Assembly (NCBI RefSeq): GCF_004137085.1
Contig: NZ_QYBC01000003.1
Coordinates: 124,001-188,000 of the forward strand
Direction of reading: 5' to 3'
Length of the DNA: 64,000 nt
Origin: Lichenibacterium ramalinae
Lineage (GTDB): Bacteria; Pseudomonadota; Alphaproteobacteria; Rhizobiales; Beijerinckiaceae
The notes under the pieces are model-generated. The model had not been told where the DNA came from. It saw only the letters and a list, made by a program, of their open reading frames with translations, and did no database searches. Below, piece by piece: positions 39,070-48,551 of this stretch. The translations under genes and the position numbers were made by a program. Every line of letters begins with the position of its first letter. Position 1 is the stretch's first letter.

Positions 39070-40455
39070 ATGGCGGAGATCGCCGCTAAACTCCTGGTGC
39101 TGGGCGGCGGCCCGGGCGGCTACGTGGCGGCGATCCGCGCCGGCCACCACGGGGTCGACACCGTGCTGGTCGAGGACACCAAGGTGGGCGGCACCTGCCT
39201 CAACGTCGGCTGCATTCCGTCGAAAGCCCTGATCCACGCCGCCGGCGACTACGCCCTGGCACTCCGCCACGCATCGGGCTCGCCCTTCGGCCTCAGCACC
39301 GGCACGCCGACGCTCGACTTCGCCCGCACCGTCGCCTGGAAGGACGGCATCGTGGCGCGGCTCAACGCCGGCGTCGCCGCCCTGCTGAAGAAGAACGGCG
39401 TCAAGATCCTGCGGGGCCGCGGCACCATGCTGGACGGCAAGACCTGCCGGGTCGACACCGACGTCGGCACCGACACGGTGCGGGCCGAACACGTGGTCCT
39501 CGCCACCGGCTCGCGGCCCGCCGACCTGCCGGGCCTGCCCTTCGGCGGCCCCGTGATCTCGTCGACCGAGGCCCTGTCGCTGACCGAGGTGCCGCGGCGC
39601 CTCGCCGTGGTGGGGGCCGGCTATATCGGGCTCGAACTCGGCATGGCCTTCGCCAAGCTCGGCGCCGCCGTGACGGTGGTGGAGGCGGCGGACCGCATCC
39701 TGCCGCTCTACGACGCCGAACTCGTCCGCCCGCTGCGCCGCAGCCTCGACGCCCATGGCGTGACGCTGATGCTGGGCGGAAGGGCGGCGGGCCGCGACGG
39801 GGACGCGTTGCTCGTCGACACGCCCGCGGGGCGCCGGGCGGTGCCGGCGGACCGGATCCTCGTCGCGGCGGGGCGGCGGCCCCGGACGGAGGGCTGGGGC
39901 CTCGAGCGGCTCGACCTCGACATGGAAGGGCCGTTCATCCGCATCGACGAGCGCTGCGCCACCTCGATGCGGGGCGTGTGGGCGGTGGGCGACGTCACCG
40001 GGGAACCCATGCTGGCCCATCGGGCCATGGCGCAGGGCGAGACCGTGGCGGATATCGTGGCGGGCAGGCGCCGGGTCTTCGACCCCCGCACCATCCCGGC
40101 CGTGGTCTACACCGACCCCGAGATCGTCGCGGCCGGCCTGTCTCCGGAGCAGGCCAAGGCCGCCGGGCAGGCGGTCAAGACCGGGCTCTTCCCCTTCGCC
40201 GCCAACGGCCGCGCCATGACGCTCGGCGACGACGAGGGCTTCGTGCGCGTCACGGCGCGGGCCGACAACCACGTGGTCCTGGGCATCCAGGCCACCGGCC
40301 GGGGCGTCGCCGAACTCGCCGCCGCCTTCGGCCTCGCCATCGAGATGGGGGCGCGGCTCGAAGACATCGCCGGCACGGTCCACGCCCACCCGACGCTGGG
40401 CGAGGCCTTCGCGGAGGCGAGCCTCAAGGCGCTCGGCGAAGCGCTGCACATCTGA
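39070..40455 (+). CDS. lpdV: Dihydrolipoyl dehydrogenase E3
   Basis: The product has 461 residues. It has the FAD motif [15 protein letters not shown], the redox disulphide [14 protein letters not shown], the NAD motif [19 protein letters not shown], and the C-terminal catalytic [10 protein letters not shown] of the partner subunit interface. It begins four bases after the E2 stop with GGAGG upstream. It reoxidises dihydrolipoamide with NAD+. This dedicated copy belongs to the branched-chain complex. Confidence 0.95.
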   Translation: MAEIAAKLLVLGGGPGGYVAAIRAGHHGVDTVLVEDTKVGGTCLNVGCIPSKALIHAAGDYALALRHASGSPFGLSTGTPTLDFARTVAWKDGIVARLNAGVAALLKKNGVKILRGRGTMLDGKTCRVDTDVGTDTVRAEHVVLATGSRPADLPGLPFGGPVISSTEALSLTEVPRRLAVVGAGYIGLELGMAFAKLGAAVTVVEAADRILPLYDAELVRPLRRSLDAHGVTLMLGGRAAGRDGDALLVDTPAGRRAVPADRILVAAGRRPRTEGWGLERLDLDMEGPFIRIDERCATSMRGVWAVGDVTGEPMLAHRAMAQGETVADIVAGRRRVFDPRTIPAVVYTDPEIVAAGLSPEQAKAAGQAVKTGLFPFAANGRAMTLGDDEGFVRVTARADNHVVLGIQATGRGVAELAAAFGLAIEMGARLEDIAGTVHAHPTLGEAFAEASLKALGEALHI

Positions 40456-40609
40456 CGCCACCGGTGCCGGCCGGGGCTCGCCGGCTATCCCCCGCCCGAT
40501 CGGCGCGGGCGGTCCCAGGCGTCTTGACAGAAACAGTCCATCGCGGGCCTTCTCCTGCTGACAAGGCCGGGCCGAACCCGGCATCCGACGAGCCGAGGGG
40601 GGACACCAC

Positions 40610-41971
40610 GTGTCGATGGCGATACCGCAGAAGGCGGTGATGGACGGTGCCGTCAAGCACCTCGTGTCGAACTACAATCCCAAGGGCAACCGCGTCGGCT
40701 GGCTGATGCTGTCGTCGATCCTGGTCGAGGCCTGGGACCTCTATTCCATCGCCTTCGTGCTGATCTTCATCAAGGAGCAGTACAACCCGAGCGCCGCGCT
40801 GCTCGGCCTCGCCGCCGCCGGCACCCAGGGCGGCGCGCTGGTCGGGGCGATCGTGGGCGGGTGGCTCGCCGATAAGGTCGGCCGGCGCATCATGTTCCTC
40901 ACCACCATGGTGATGTTCATCGTCCTCGCCGTGGCCCAGGCCTTCGTCACCAGCGTCGAGTGGCTCGTCGTGGTGCGGCTGCTGCTCGGCATCCCGCTCG
41001 GGTCCGACATCTCCAACGGCTACACCTACATCATGGAGTCCATGCCCAAGGGCGTGCGCGAGGTGATGGGCAACCGCTGGCAGTTCATGTTCGCGGTGGG
41101 CGAGGTGCTGACCCTGGCGGTCATCGCCGTGTTCCTGCTCGCCAACCTCGACCACCAGCTCGTGTGGCGCATCACGCTGGGCCTCGGCGCCCTGCCGGCC
41201 CTGATCATCCTGCTGATGCGCCACGACCTGCCCGAGACGGCGGTCTGGCTGGTGCGCCACGGCCGCTTCCGCGAAGCCAAGCGCACCGCGGCCGCCATGT
41301 ACGGCGACGACCTGCCGATGCTGCCCGACGAGGACGTGGCGGTGCCCAAGCCCCGCCCCAGCGCCTTCCTGGCCGACCTGCGCCGGGACCCGATCCGCTG
41401 GCGGGCCACGATCTTCGGCTGGATCGCGTGTTTTGCCCAGGGGTCCGAATTCGCCACCTTCGGATTCTACCTGCCGGTGATCTTCGCCACCGTCGGGGTG
41501 TCGACGGTCCTCGGCAACAATTTCGCGCTGATGGGCCTCTACAGCCTCGCCGCCGTGTCGGGCTGGGTCGGGCCGCTGCTCACCCCCAAGATCGGCCACC
41601 GCGGCATCTCCATCGCGGGCTTCTCGATCGTGCTGGTGTCGCTGCTGGTGGCGGCCTGGGCGATCTGGACGGGCCACAACCTGGTGCTGCCCTTCGCCGC
41701 CGCAGCCATGCTGTGGGGCCACTACTGGGACGCATCCAACTGCATGACGATCCCCACCATGGTGGCACGGCCCGAATATCGCGGCACGGCCAGCGGCTTC
41801 GCCTACATGTTCGTGAAGCTGCCGTCCTTCCTGTCGATCTTCCTGTTCCCGCAGCTGTTCAACGCGGTGGGGCAGGCGGGCGCGACGCTGTTCGTGTGCA
41901 TCTTCCCCCTCTGCGGGCTGCTCGCCGCCATCTTCATCCTGCCGGAAGTCTACGGCTACGACGGGGACTGA
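40610..41971 (+). CDS. MFS transporter
   Basis: The product is 453 residues from GTG 40610 (GAGGGGGG seven bases upstream; ATG 40616 also possible). Twelve membrane segments are predicted. The loop 2-3 signature GGWLADKVGRRIMFL and the helix 4 stretch RLLLGIPLGSDISNGYTYIME resemble the metabolite/sugar:proton symporters. It lies 154 bases after the bkd operon on the same strand and may import a related substrate, but this is not shown. Confidence 0.88.
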   Translation: MSMAIPQKAVMDGAVKHLVSNYNPKGNRVGWLMLSSILVEAWDLYSIAFVLIFIKEQYNPSAALLGLAAAGTQGGALVGAIVGGWLADKVGRRIMFLTTMVMFIVLAVAQAFVTSVEWLVVVRLLLGIPLGSDISNGYTYIMESMPKGVREVMGNRWQFMFAVGEVLTLAVIAVFLLANLDHQLVWRITLGLGALPALIILLMRHDLPETAVWLVRHGRFREAKRTAAAMYGDDLPMLPDEDVAVPKPRPSAFLADLRRDPIRWRATIFGWIACFAQGSEFATFGFYLPVIFATVGVSTVLGNNFALMGLYSLAAVSGWVGPLLTPKIGHRGISIAGFSIVLVSLLVAAWAIWTGHNLVLPFAAAAMLWGHYWDASNCMTIPTMVARPEYRGTASGFAYMFVKLPSFLSIFLFPQLFNAVGQAGATLFVCIFPLCGLLAAIFILPEVYGYDGD

Positions 41972-41987
41972 GCGTTCACGACCTTTG

Positions 41988-42024
41988 AGGCCCCGTCGGC
42001 GCCGTCGCGGCGTCGACGGGGCCT
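41988..42024. terminator. Bidirectional terminator hairpin
   Basis: AGGCCCCGTCG (41988-41998) and CGACGGGGCCT (42014-42024) are perfect 11-bp arms, flanked by CTTTG and TTGTC, between the convergent MFS and M20 genes. Confidence 0.7.
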
Positions 42025-42037
42025 TGTCCGCCGCGCC

Positions 42038-43210
42038 TCACAGCGTTTCGAGCAGGCGCCGCATCAGCTGCCGTCTCGGCTCGAGCGACGAGACCAGGCC
42101 GTATTCGTCGTGCGTATGGGCCCCGTCGCCGTCGATGCCGAGCCCGTCCAGGGTCGGCACGCCCAGCGCCGCCGTGAAGTTGCCGTCGGAGCCGCCGCCG
42201 ACGCGGGGCACGGAGGCGAGGTCGATGCCGATCTCGGCGGCGAGACCCTTGGCCTGGGCGAAGAGCCGGTCGATCTCCGCCGTCCTGTCGTAGGGTGGTC
42301 GGTTCAGCCCACCCGAGACCGAGACCGCGAAGTCCGGCTGCGTGGCGGCGAGGCCCAGGATGGCCGGGACGATGGCGTCGCCCTGCGCCGCGCTGGCGAT
42401 CCTGAGGTCGACGGTGAAGCGGCAGAGCGCCGGCACCGTGTTGACCGCCGTGCCGCCCTCGATGGTGCAGACCGCCGTCGTCACCCCCCGATCGTAGTCC
42501 GTCATGGCCGCGATGGCGGCGATCTGGCGGGCGGCCTCGTGGACGGCGTTGCGGCCGTCGCGGTGGCGCGTGCCCGAATGGGCGGCGCGGCCCCGCACCT
42601 CGACGTCGAAGCGGCCGACGCCGCTCCGGGCCGTGACGATCCGGCCGCCGTCGCGGGCGGGCTCGGCGACGAGGGCATAGGCGGAGCGGCGGGCGTGGTC
42701 CTCGATCAGGTCCCGGCTCGTCGGCGAGCCGATCTCCTCGTCGGGGGTGGCGAGGAGGACCAGAGGCCGGCGGGCGGTGCCGGCGCGCGCGACCTCCAGG
42801 AAGGCTTCGAGCGCCAGGCAGGCGCCCCCCTTCATGTCGTAGACGCCCGGGCCGTAGAGCCGGTCGCCCTCGAGGCGCAGCGGCAGGTGGCGGTCGAGCG
42901 TCCCCAGGGGATGCACGGTGTCGAGGTGGACCAGCAGCAGGATGCCGGGCTCGGTGGTGGCCGGGCCGGCGCGGAGCACGAGGGCGTCGCCGAGGCCCTG
43001 CCGGCCGGGCAGGCGCTCGACGGCGACGGGTGCGCCCTGGGCCTGCGCCGCCACGAGGTCCACCATCCGGTTCACCCCGGCGCTGTCGTGCGTCGGGCTT
43101 TCGGTGCGGACCCAGGACGCGAGGGTGTCGAGCATGGCGGTCGGCATGGACATCGGCATGGAGATCGGCATGGGCGCCGGCTTGGGCCGGTGCGGCCCTT
43201 CGGCGTCCAT
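42038..43210 (-). CDS. M20 family peptidase (carboxypeptidase G2/ArgE-DapE type)
   Basis: The product is 390 residues from ATG 43210, which overlaps the stop of the upstream deacetylase gene by one base (TGATG). It has M20 metal-site motifs: LVHLDTVHPLG, GPGVYDMKGGACL (bridging Asp), TPDEEIGSPTSR (catalytic Glu pair), AAHSGTRHRDGRNA in the dimerisation lid, and VGGGSDGNFTA. The N-terminus has a Met-Pro repeat (MPISMPMSMP) from 12-base DNA repeats, so the real start could be later. It probably hydrolyses an amide bond in a compound handled by this operon. Confidence 0.9.
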   Translation of the reverse strand: MDAEGPHRPKPAPMPISMPMSMPTAMLDTLASWVRTESPTHDSAGVNRMVDLVAAQAQGAPVAVERLPGRQGLGDALVLRAGPATTEPGILLLVHLDTVHPLGTLDRHLPLRLEGDRLYGPGVYDMKGGACLALEAFLEVARAGTARRPLVLLATPDEEIGSPTSRDLIEDHARRSAYALVAEPARDGGRIVTARSGVGRFDVEVRGRAAHSGTRHRDGRNAVHEAARQIAAIAAMTDYDRGVTTAVCTIEGGTAVNTVPALCRFTVDLRIASAAQGDAIVPAILGLAATQPDFAVSVSGGLNRPPYDRTAEIDRLFAQAKGLAAEIGIDLASVPRVGGGSDGNFTAALGVPTLDGLGIDGDGAHTHDEYGLVSSLEPRRQLMRRLLETL

Positions 43211-44124
43211 CACGCCTCGCCCGCCGCGTTCGTCCGGACGAAGGCGGCGACCTCCGCGTGGGTGGCGAACCAGACGTCGCCCTTGGCCTTGGCGTGCCGG
43301 ATCACCTCCTCGAGGATCCAGATGCGCGAGCGCGGCGTGATGATGTGCGGGTGCATGGTGAGCTGGAACAGCCCTCCGGCCGCGTGGGCGGCCTCGAACT
43401 CGCGCAGGAAGATGTCGAGGACGTCCTGCGGCGGCGTGTAGGGCCGGAGCGACTGGAAGCGGTGCATCATGAAATACACGGCGTCGTCGCGGATCCATTC
43501 CACCGGCACTTCGACGATGCCGGTGCTCCGGCCGTCGAGCAGAAGGTCGTAGCAGTCCTCGTCGGCCATCAGGGACGAGTCGTAGAGCAGGCCGAGCTCC
43601 TCCTCGATGCGCAAGGTGTTGGGGCTGAAATCCCAGGAGGGCGTGCGCAGGCCCACCGGGCGGATGCCGGTGATGCTTTCCAGCGTGTCGGTCGCCCGGA
43701 ACATCAGGTCGCGCTCGACCGCGTAGGGCAGCACGGAATTCAGCTCGTGGATCCAGCCGTGGATGCCGATCTCGTGGCCCTCCGCCACGACGCGCCGCTG
43801 CTCGTCCGGGTGCAGCAGCGCCGCGACGGCCGGGACATAGAAGCTGGCCTTCACGCCGTGGCGGCCGAGCAGCTCCAGGATGCGCGGGACGCCCACGCGG
43901 TTGCCGTATTGGCCCCAGGCCATGCGGCCGATGGACTTGCCGCCTTCGCGCAGCTCGTTGGTCTCGTGGTCGGAATCGAAGGACAACGCCACGGCGCAGC
44001 GCGCCCCGTCCTTCCAGCGCCCGGGCGCCAGCCGCCGTCCGGCCCGCACCTGGTCGACGAGGCGGCGCCAATGCGCCTCCTCCCACTGCCAGGGCTCGCC
44101 CGGACCCGTCGCGTCGTCGTTCAT
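43210..44124 (-). CDS. Polysaccharide deacetylase family protein (PuuE/HpPgdA-like)
   Basis: The product is 304 residues from ATG 44124. The NodB-like barrel shows LSFDSDHETNELREGG (motif 1 Asp), EIGIHGWIHELN (motif 2 His pair), GLRTPSWDFSPNT (motif 3) and LTMHPHIITPRSR (motif 4). It has no signal peptide. The cytoplasmic PuuE-like branch includes allantoinases and cyclic imide hydrolases, so with an M20 amidohydrolase next to it a role in ring-opening of a cyclic amide is plausible. This is inference from family and context. Confidence 0.85.
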   Translation of the reverse strand: MNDDATGPGEPWQWEEAHWRRLVDQVRAGRRLAPGRWKDGARCAVALSFDSDHETNELREGGKSIGRMAWGQYGNRVGVPRILELLGRHGVKASFYVPAVAALLHPDEQRRVVAEGHEIGIHGWIHELNSVLPYAVERDLMFRATDTLESITGIRPVGLRTPSWDFSPNTLRIEEELGLLYDSSLMADEDCYDLLLDGRSTGIVEVPVEWIRDDAVYFMMHRFQSLRPYTPPQDVLDIFLREFEAAHAAGGLFQLTMHPHIITPRSRIWILEEVIRHAKAKGDVWFATHAEVAAFVRTNAAGEA

Positions 44125-44177
44125 GGGGACCTCCTCCGGGCCCGCCGGGCCCCGCATGGTTGTCGGATGCCGGCGCC

Positions 44178-44963
44178 TCAGCGGCCGCCGTCGACGGACA
44201 GGATCTGCCCGTTGACGAAGCTCGCGAGGTCGGAGGCGAAGAACAGGACGGCCTTGGCGATCTCGTCCGCCGTGCCGAGGCGCTTCAGCGCGATGGCGTC
44301 GACGAGCTGCTGCTGGCGTTCGGGCCCGTAGGAGAGCCATTGGCGCTCGGTCGCCGGGTTGGTGCGCACGAAGCCCGGCGCCACGCTGTTGACCCGGATG
44401 CCGAAGGGGCCGAGCTCGTGGGCGAGCTGGCGCGTCAGGCCCAGCACGGCGTGTTTCGCCGAGCAATAGCTCTGGATGCCGGTGAGCGAGGCCTGGAGGG
44501 CGGCACCCGACGTGATGGTCACGATGGCGCCGGACCCCGCCCGCTTCATGCCGGGCGCGGCCGCGCGGCAGAGCGCGAAGGTGGAGCCGAGGTTGACGGC
44601 GACGACGCGGTCCCAATCGGCATCCGCCACCTCCTCGATCGGCCGGTCGGTCTGGCCCGCGACGCCGCCCGCGTTGCACACCAGCACGTCGATGGCGCGG
44701 CCGGCGCGGTCCTCGACGGCGGCGATCCAGGCGGCGGCGGCGGCGCGGTCGGTGAGGTCGACCTCGTCCAGGACGACGCGCGGGTCGCCGCCCTCACGCC
44801 CGGCGATGTCGCAGCCGAAGACCTGGGCACCGGCGGCGGCGAAGCGGTCCGCGATGGCGCGCCCGAAGCCGACGGCGGCGCCGCTGACCGCGACGGTGCG
44901 GCCGGAGAAGTCCAGGGCAGGGGTCGTGAGGGCAGGGGCGTTCGTGTCAGAGGAGGTCGTCAT
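44178..44963 (-). CDS. SDR family oxidoreductase
   Basis: The product is a 261-residue classical SDR. It has SGAAVGFGRAIADRF (nucleotide loop), VCNAGG, catalytic Ser in ITSGAALQ and Tyr-Lys in SYCSAKHAVLGL, and the C-terminal FASDLASFVNGQILSVDGG. It overlaps the end of the MFS gene by 17 bases on the same strand and is part of the IclR-linked operon. Substrate unknown. Confidence 0.92.
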   Translation of the reverse strand: MTTSSDTNAPALTTPALDFSGRTVAVSGAAVGFGRAIADRFAAAGAQVFGCDIAGREGGDPRVVLDEVDLTDRAAAAAWIAAVEDRAGRAIDVLVCNAGGVAGQTDRPIEEVADADWDRVVAVNLGSTFALCRAAAPGMKRAGSGAIVTITSGAALQASLTGIQSYCSAKHAVLGLTRQLAHELGPFGIRVNSVAPGFVRTNPATERQWLSYGPERQQQLVDAIALKRLGTADEIAKAVLFFASDLASFVNGQILSVDGGR

Positions 44964-46236
44964 GAGCGGTCTCGCGCAGGGTCGCGATCACGATCAGGGA
45001 CACGACCGCGGCGACGATGAGGTAGTAGGTGGGGGCGATCGGGGAACCGGTGACGCCGATCAGCCAGGTGGCGATGAAGGGCGCGAAGCCCCCGAAGATG
45101 CAGGTCGCCAGGCTGTAGCCGGTCGACATCCAGGTGGAGCGCGACGCCGTCGGGAAGATCTCGGCGATGGCGGCCGGCCCCGGACCCGAGAACATGGCGA
45201 TCATCAGCCCGAACAGGACCTGGATGGCGATGATGCCGGGGAGGGAGGCGCCCGACAGCATGAGGGCGAAGAGCGGATAGGTGAACAGGGCGAAAGCCGC
45301 GCAGCAGGCGAGGAGCAGCGGCTTGCGGCCGATCCGGTCCGACCAGAGCCCCATCACGGGAACCGCCGCCACCAGGACCACCAGGCCGACGGTGTTCGAC
45401 CACAGGGCCGCGACCCGCGACAGGCCGGCGTATTTCTGGGTGAAGGTCGGCATGTAGTAGAGGATGACGTAGTACGAGACCGTCCAAAGGATGGTGAAGC
45501 CGAAGGCCTTGGCGGCCAGCACCCAGGCGCGGGCCGGCGGTGGCGCGGGTTCGGCATGGGCGGCGCGGAAGGCCGGGGTCTCGTCGATGTTGCGCCGCAT
45601 GTAGAAGCCCACCGGCACCAGGGCGCCGCCGAGCAGGAACAGGATGCGCCAGCCCCAGGCGTCCACCTGGTCCGCGCTGAGCGCCGTGCTGAGCAGCGCC
45701 GCCACGCCGGAGCCGAGCACGAGCCCGGCCGCCACGCTGGCCTGCTGGAAGCTGGCATAGAACCCGCGCCGGTGCTTCGGCGCCCATTCCACGATGAAGG
45801 CGGTGGCGCCGCCCCATTCGCCGCCGGCCGCGAAGCCCTGCAGCAGGCGGCACGCCACGAGGAGCAGCGGCGCCACGATGCCGATCGTGGCATAGCCCGG
45901 GATGAGCCCCACCCCCACGGTGCCGATCGCCATGGCGAAGATGGTGAACAGCAGCGCGGCCTTGCGCCCGCGCGTGTCGCCCATGCGGCCGAGGACGATG
46001 CCGCCGAGGGGGCGGGCGACGAAGCCGAGCCCGAAGGTCGCGAAGGTCGCCAGCAGCGCCCCGACCTCGTCGCCGCTCGGGAAGAACGTCTTCGAGATGG
46101 TGGTGGCGACATAGCCGTAGACGGCGAAATCGTACCATTCGAGCACGTTGCCGATCACGGCGGCCCGGACGGCGCGGCGGCTGTCGTGGACCGTCACGGC
46201 GGCGGCCGGGGCAGGCCTGGCGGAGGTGAGCGTCAT
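44947..46236 (-). CDS. MFS transporter, metabolite:H+ symporter type
   Basis: The product is 429 residues from ATG 46236, chosen because AGGAG lies 7 bases upstream; the more upstream Met codons have no ribosome site and approach the operator. It has twelve membrane segments, with the MHS-family N-terminus IGNVLEWYDFAVYGYVATTI, the loop GRMGDTRGRKAALL and GFAAGGEWGGATAFIVEW. These features are typical of proline/betaine-, citrate- or shikimate-type symporters for organic acids. It is first in the operon MFS-SDR-deacetylase-M20. Confidence 0.93.
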   Translation of the reverse strand: MTLTSARPAPAAAVTVHDSRRAVRAAVIGNVLEWYDFAVYGYVATTISKTFFPSGDEVGALLATFATFGLGFVARPLGGIVLGRMGDTRGRKAALLFTIFAMAIGTVGVGLIPGYATIGIVAPLLLVACRLLQGFAAGGEWGGATAFIVEWAPKHRRGFYASFQQASVAAGLVLGSGVAALLSTALSADQVDAWGWRILFLLGGALVPVGFYMRRNIDETPAFRAAHAEPAPPPARAWVLAAKAFGFTILWTVSYYVILYYMPTFTQKYAGLSRVAALWSNTVGLVVLVAAVPVMGLWSDRIGRKPLLLACCAAFALFTYPLFALMLSGASLPGIIAIQVLFGLMIAMFSGPGPAAIAEIFPTASRSTWMSTGYSLATCIFGGFAPFIATWLIGVTGSPIAPTYYLIVAAVVSLIVIATLRETAHDDLL

Positions 46237-46283
46237 CGGGAGCACTCCTGCCTGATCGGTCATCACGCTGCACAATCAGCTTG

Positions 46284-46308
46284 CAATGCGATCTTACATA
46301 TCGCATTG
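46284..46308. promoter_or_regulatory. Palindromic operator for the IclR regulator
   Basis: CAATGCGAT (46284-46292) and ATCGCATTG (46300-46308) are perfect 9-bp arms with a 7-base spacer, in the divergent region between the MFS operon and the iclR-type gene. The size fits an IclR dimer site. Confidence 0.65.
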
Positions 46309-46339
46309 TGATATCGAGTGTAGCTTGACGGGGGTCGAA

Positions 46340-47188
46340 GTGTCAATCGAGCGTCGGTCTCCACCCTCGGCAGATCCCGCGGCCGACCCTTCGGCCAAGC
46401 CCTCGCGCGACGACCCGCTCCAGGTCGCTTCCGTCGCCAAGGCCTTCCGGTTGATCGACGCCTTCGGCCGCGCGAGCGGCGACCTCGGGCTCGCCGAACT
46501 CGCGGAGCTGTCGGGGCTCGACAGGAGCGCGACGCAGCGCTTCGCCCACACGCTGTGGCGCCTCGGCTATCTCGACAAGGACGAGCGGACGCGGCGGTTC
46601 CGCCTGGGAAAGCGCGTGCTCGACGCCGCCTTCGACTTCCTGCGGGTGGACGGGCTCGTCGAACGGGCGACGCCGGCGCTGATCGAGCTGCGGCATGCCT
46701 GCGGCGAGCGGGCCAACCTGTCGCTGCACGACGATACGACGATGATCTACGCGATCCGGCAGCAGACCAAGCGGGAATACTTCGCCGCCACGCTGATCGG
46801 CCGCCGCATCCCGGTGTTCTGCACCGCCGGCGGGCGGGCCGTGCTGTCGCGCCTCCCCGAGGCGGCGGCCCGGTCGATCGTCGCGCGGTCGGACCTCGCG
46901 CCCCTGACGCCGCGCACGATCTGCGATCCCGATGCCATCATGGACCGGGTCCGGACGGCGGCGGCCGACGGCTTCGCCATGGCTGTGGAGGAGACCACGC
47001 CCGGGGAGATCACGGCCGGCGCCGCCGTGATCGACGCGGCGGGACAGCCGGTCGCCGCCGTCCACATCGCGGCCTCGACGGTCGACTGGTCCCCGAAAGC
47101 CTTCGCCGAACGCTTCGGGCCGCTCGTCAGGGAGACGGCGCGCTCGCTGAGCCAGGGGCCGCGCCCCGTCCCGGACAGGGGGCGCTGA
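46340..47188 (+). CDS. IclR family transcriptional regulator
   Basis: The product is ~282 residues from GTG 46340. The computed ATG at 46286 lies inside the palindromic operator and is unlikely to be used. The winged-helix domain includes ASVAKAFRLIDAFGRASGD, LAELAELSGLDRSATQRFA and RFRLGKRVLDAAFDFL. The C-terminal effector domain includes IGRRIPVFCTAGGRAVLSRL, AMAVEETTPGEITAGAAVID. It is divergent from the MFS/SDR/deacetylase/M20 operon, which it most likely controls. Confidence 0.9.
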   Translation: MSIERRSPPSADPAADPSAKPSRDDPLQVASVAKAFRLIDAFGRASGDLGLAELAELSGLDRSATQRFAHTLWRLGYLDKDERTRRFRLGKRVLDAAFDFLRVDGLVERATPALIELRHACGERANLSLHDDTTMIYAIRQQTKREYFAATLIGRRIPVFCTAGGRAVLSRLPEAAARSIVARSDLAPLTPRTICDPDAIMDRVRTAAADGFAMAVEETTPGEITAGAAVIDAAGQPVAAVHIAASTVDWSPKAFAERFGPLVRETARSLSQGPRPVPDRGR

Positions 47189-47255
47189 GCGCGGCTCCGG
47201 CGGCTTCGGTGGCCTGGTGGGCGGCCTGGGACCCGGCCGGCGTGTCCCGTGCCGG

Positions 47256-48551
47256 TTAGGCGCGGGCCACGACGGTTTCCAGCCGCTCCTGCCGGCCCGA
47301 GCGCGGCTGGGGCGACACGGCGCGCGCTTCCGCGGCGGCGGCGACCTCCTCCAGCGTGGCGCCGCGCGCCGCGTGGTCGGGCGCCGACCATCCCGCGTAG
47401 CGCTCGCTGACCGGCCCGGCGAGGCCGCCGCCCTCGACCAGGCGCGCCGCCTTGAGGAAGGCCTCGGCGCAGATGTCGATGCCGCCGACATGGGCGTGCA
47501 CCAAGTCTTCGGCATCGATCGACTGGCGGCGGATCTTGGCGTCGAAGTTGAGGCCGCCGGTTGTGAGCCCGCCGCCCTTCAGCATCTCGTGGAACGCCAG
47601 GGTGAGCTGGGACGCGTCGCTCGGGAACTGGTCGGTGTCCCAGCCGAGCAGCGGGTCGCCGCGGTTGACGTCGAGCGAGCCGAAGATGCCGTAGGCATTG
47701 GCCACGGCGACCTCGTGCTCGAAGCTGTGGCCGGCGAGCAGCGCGTGGTTCTCCTCGAGGTTCAGCTTGACGTCCTTCTCGAGGCCGTAGTGCCGGAGGA
47801 AGCCGTAGACCGTGGCGGCGTCGAAGTCGTACTGGTGCTTGGTGGGCTCCTTGGGCTTGGGCTCGATCAGGATCGGCCCGGCGAAGCCGATGCGGTGCTT
47901 GTAGTCGACCACCAGGGACAGGAAGCGGCCCATCTGGTCGAGCTCGCGCTTGAGGTCGGTGTTGAGCAGCGTCTCGTAGCCCTCGCGCCCGCCCCACATG
48001 ACGTAGTTGGCGCCGCCGAGCTGGTGCGTCACGTCGAGGGCGGTCTTCACGGTCGCGGCCGACCAGGCGAAGACGTCCGGGTCCGGGTTGGTGGCGGCGC
48101 CGGCCATGAAGCGCGGATGGCTGAACAGGTTGGCGGTGCCCCAGAGCAGCGCGACGCCGCTCGCCGCCTGCTTCTCGCCGAGGTAGTCGCCGACCGCCCG
48201 CGTGTTGCGCAGCGTCGCCGCCAAGCCATCGCCTTCCGGCGCGATGTCGCGGTCGTGGAACGTGTAGAAGGGCACGTCCAGCACGCGGAACAGGTCGAAG
48301 GCGGCATCGGCCTTGGCGCGGGCGGCGGCCATCGGCTCGCCCGTCATCCAAGGGCGCGCGATGGTGGGGGCGCCGAACGGGTCGGCCCCGTTCATCACGA
48401 AGCTGTGCCAGTAGCAGACGGCGAGCCGCAGGTGCTGGCGCAGCGTCCGGCCGAGCACGACCCGGTCCGGGTCGTAGTGCCGGTAGGCCAGCGGGTTCGT
48501 CGTCTCGGGCCCCTCGAAGCGGACGGTCGGCAGGTCGGAAAAGAGCGTCAC
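47256..48551 (-). CDS. xylA: Xylose isomerase
   Basis: The product is 431 residues from GTG 48551, overlapping the stop of the lacI-type gene by four bases (GTGA). Signature parts are [13 protein letters not shown] (catalytic His and Asp), [39 protein letters not shown] (metal-site Glu and Lys) and [19 protein letters not shown]. It converts D-xylose to D-xylulose. No xylB lies next to it. Confidence 0.95.
   Translation of the reverse strand: MTLFSDLPTVRFEGPETTNPLAYRHYDPDRVVLGRTLRQHLRLAVCYWHSFVMNGADPFGAPTIARPWMTGEPMAAARAKADAAFDLFRVLDVPFYTFHDRDIAPEGDGLAATLRNTRAVGDYLGEKQAASGVALLWGTANLFSHPRFMAGAATNPDPDVFAWSAATVKTALDVTHQLGGANYVMWGGREGYETLLNTDLKRELDQMGRFLSLVVDYKHRIGFAGPILIEPKPKEPTKHQYDFDAATVYGFLRHYGLEKDVKLNLEENHALLAGHSFEHEVAVANAYGIFGSLDVNRGDPLLGWDTDQFPSDASQLTLAFHEMLKGGGLTTGGLNFDAKIRRQSIDAEDLVHAHVGGIDICAEAFLKAARLVEGGGLAGPVSERYAGWSAPDHAARGATLEEVAAAAEARAVSPQPRSGRQERLETVVARA

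Noticed and set aside
43210-44124. Secreted chitin or peptidoglycan deacetylase
   Set aside because: No signal peptide, and the operon context (MFS, SDR, M20) points to a cytoplasmic small-molecule enzyme.
46286-46339. IclR regulator starting at ATG 46286
   Set aside because: This codon lies inside the 9-7-9 palindrome and has no ribosome site; GTG 46340 fits better.
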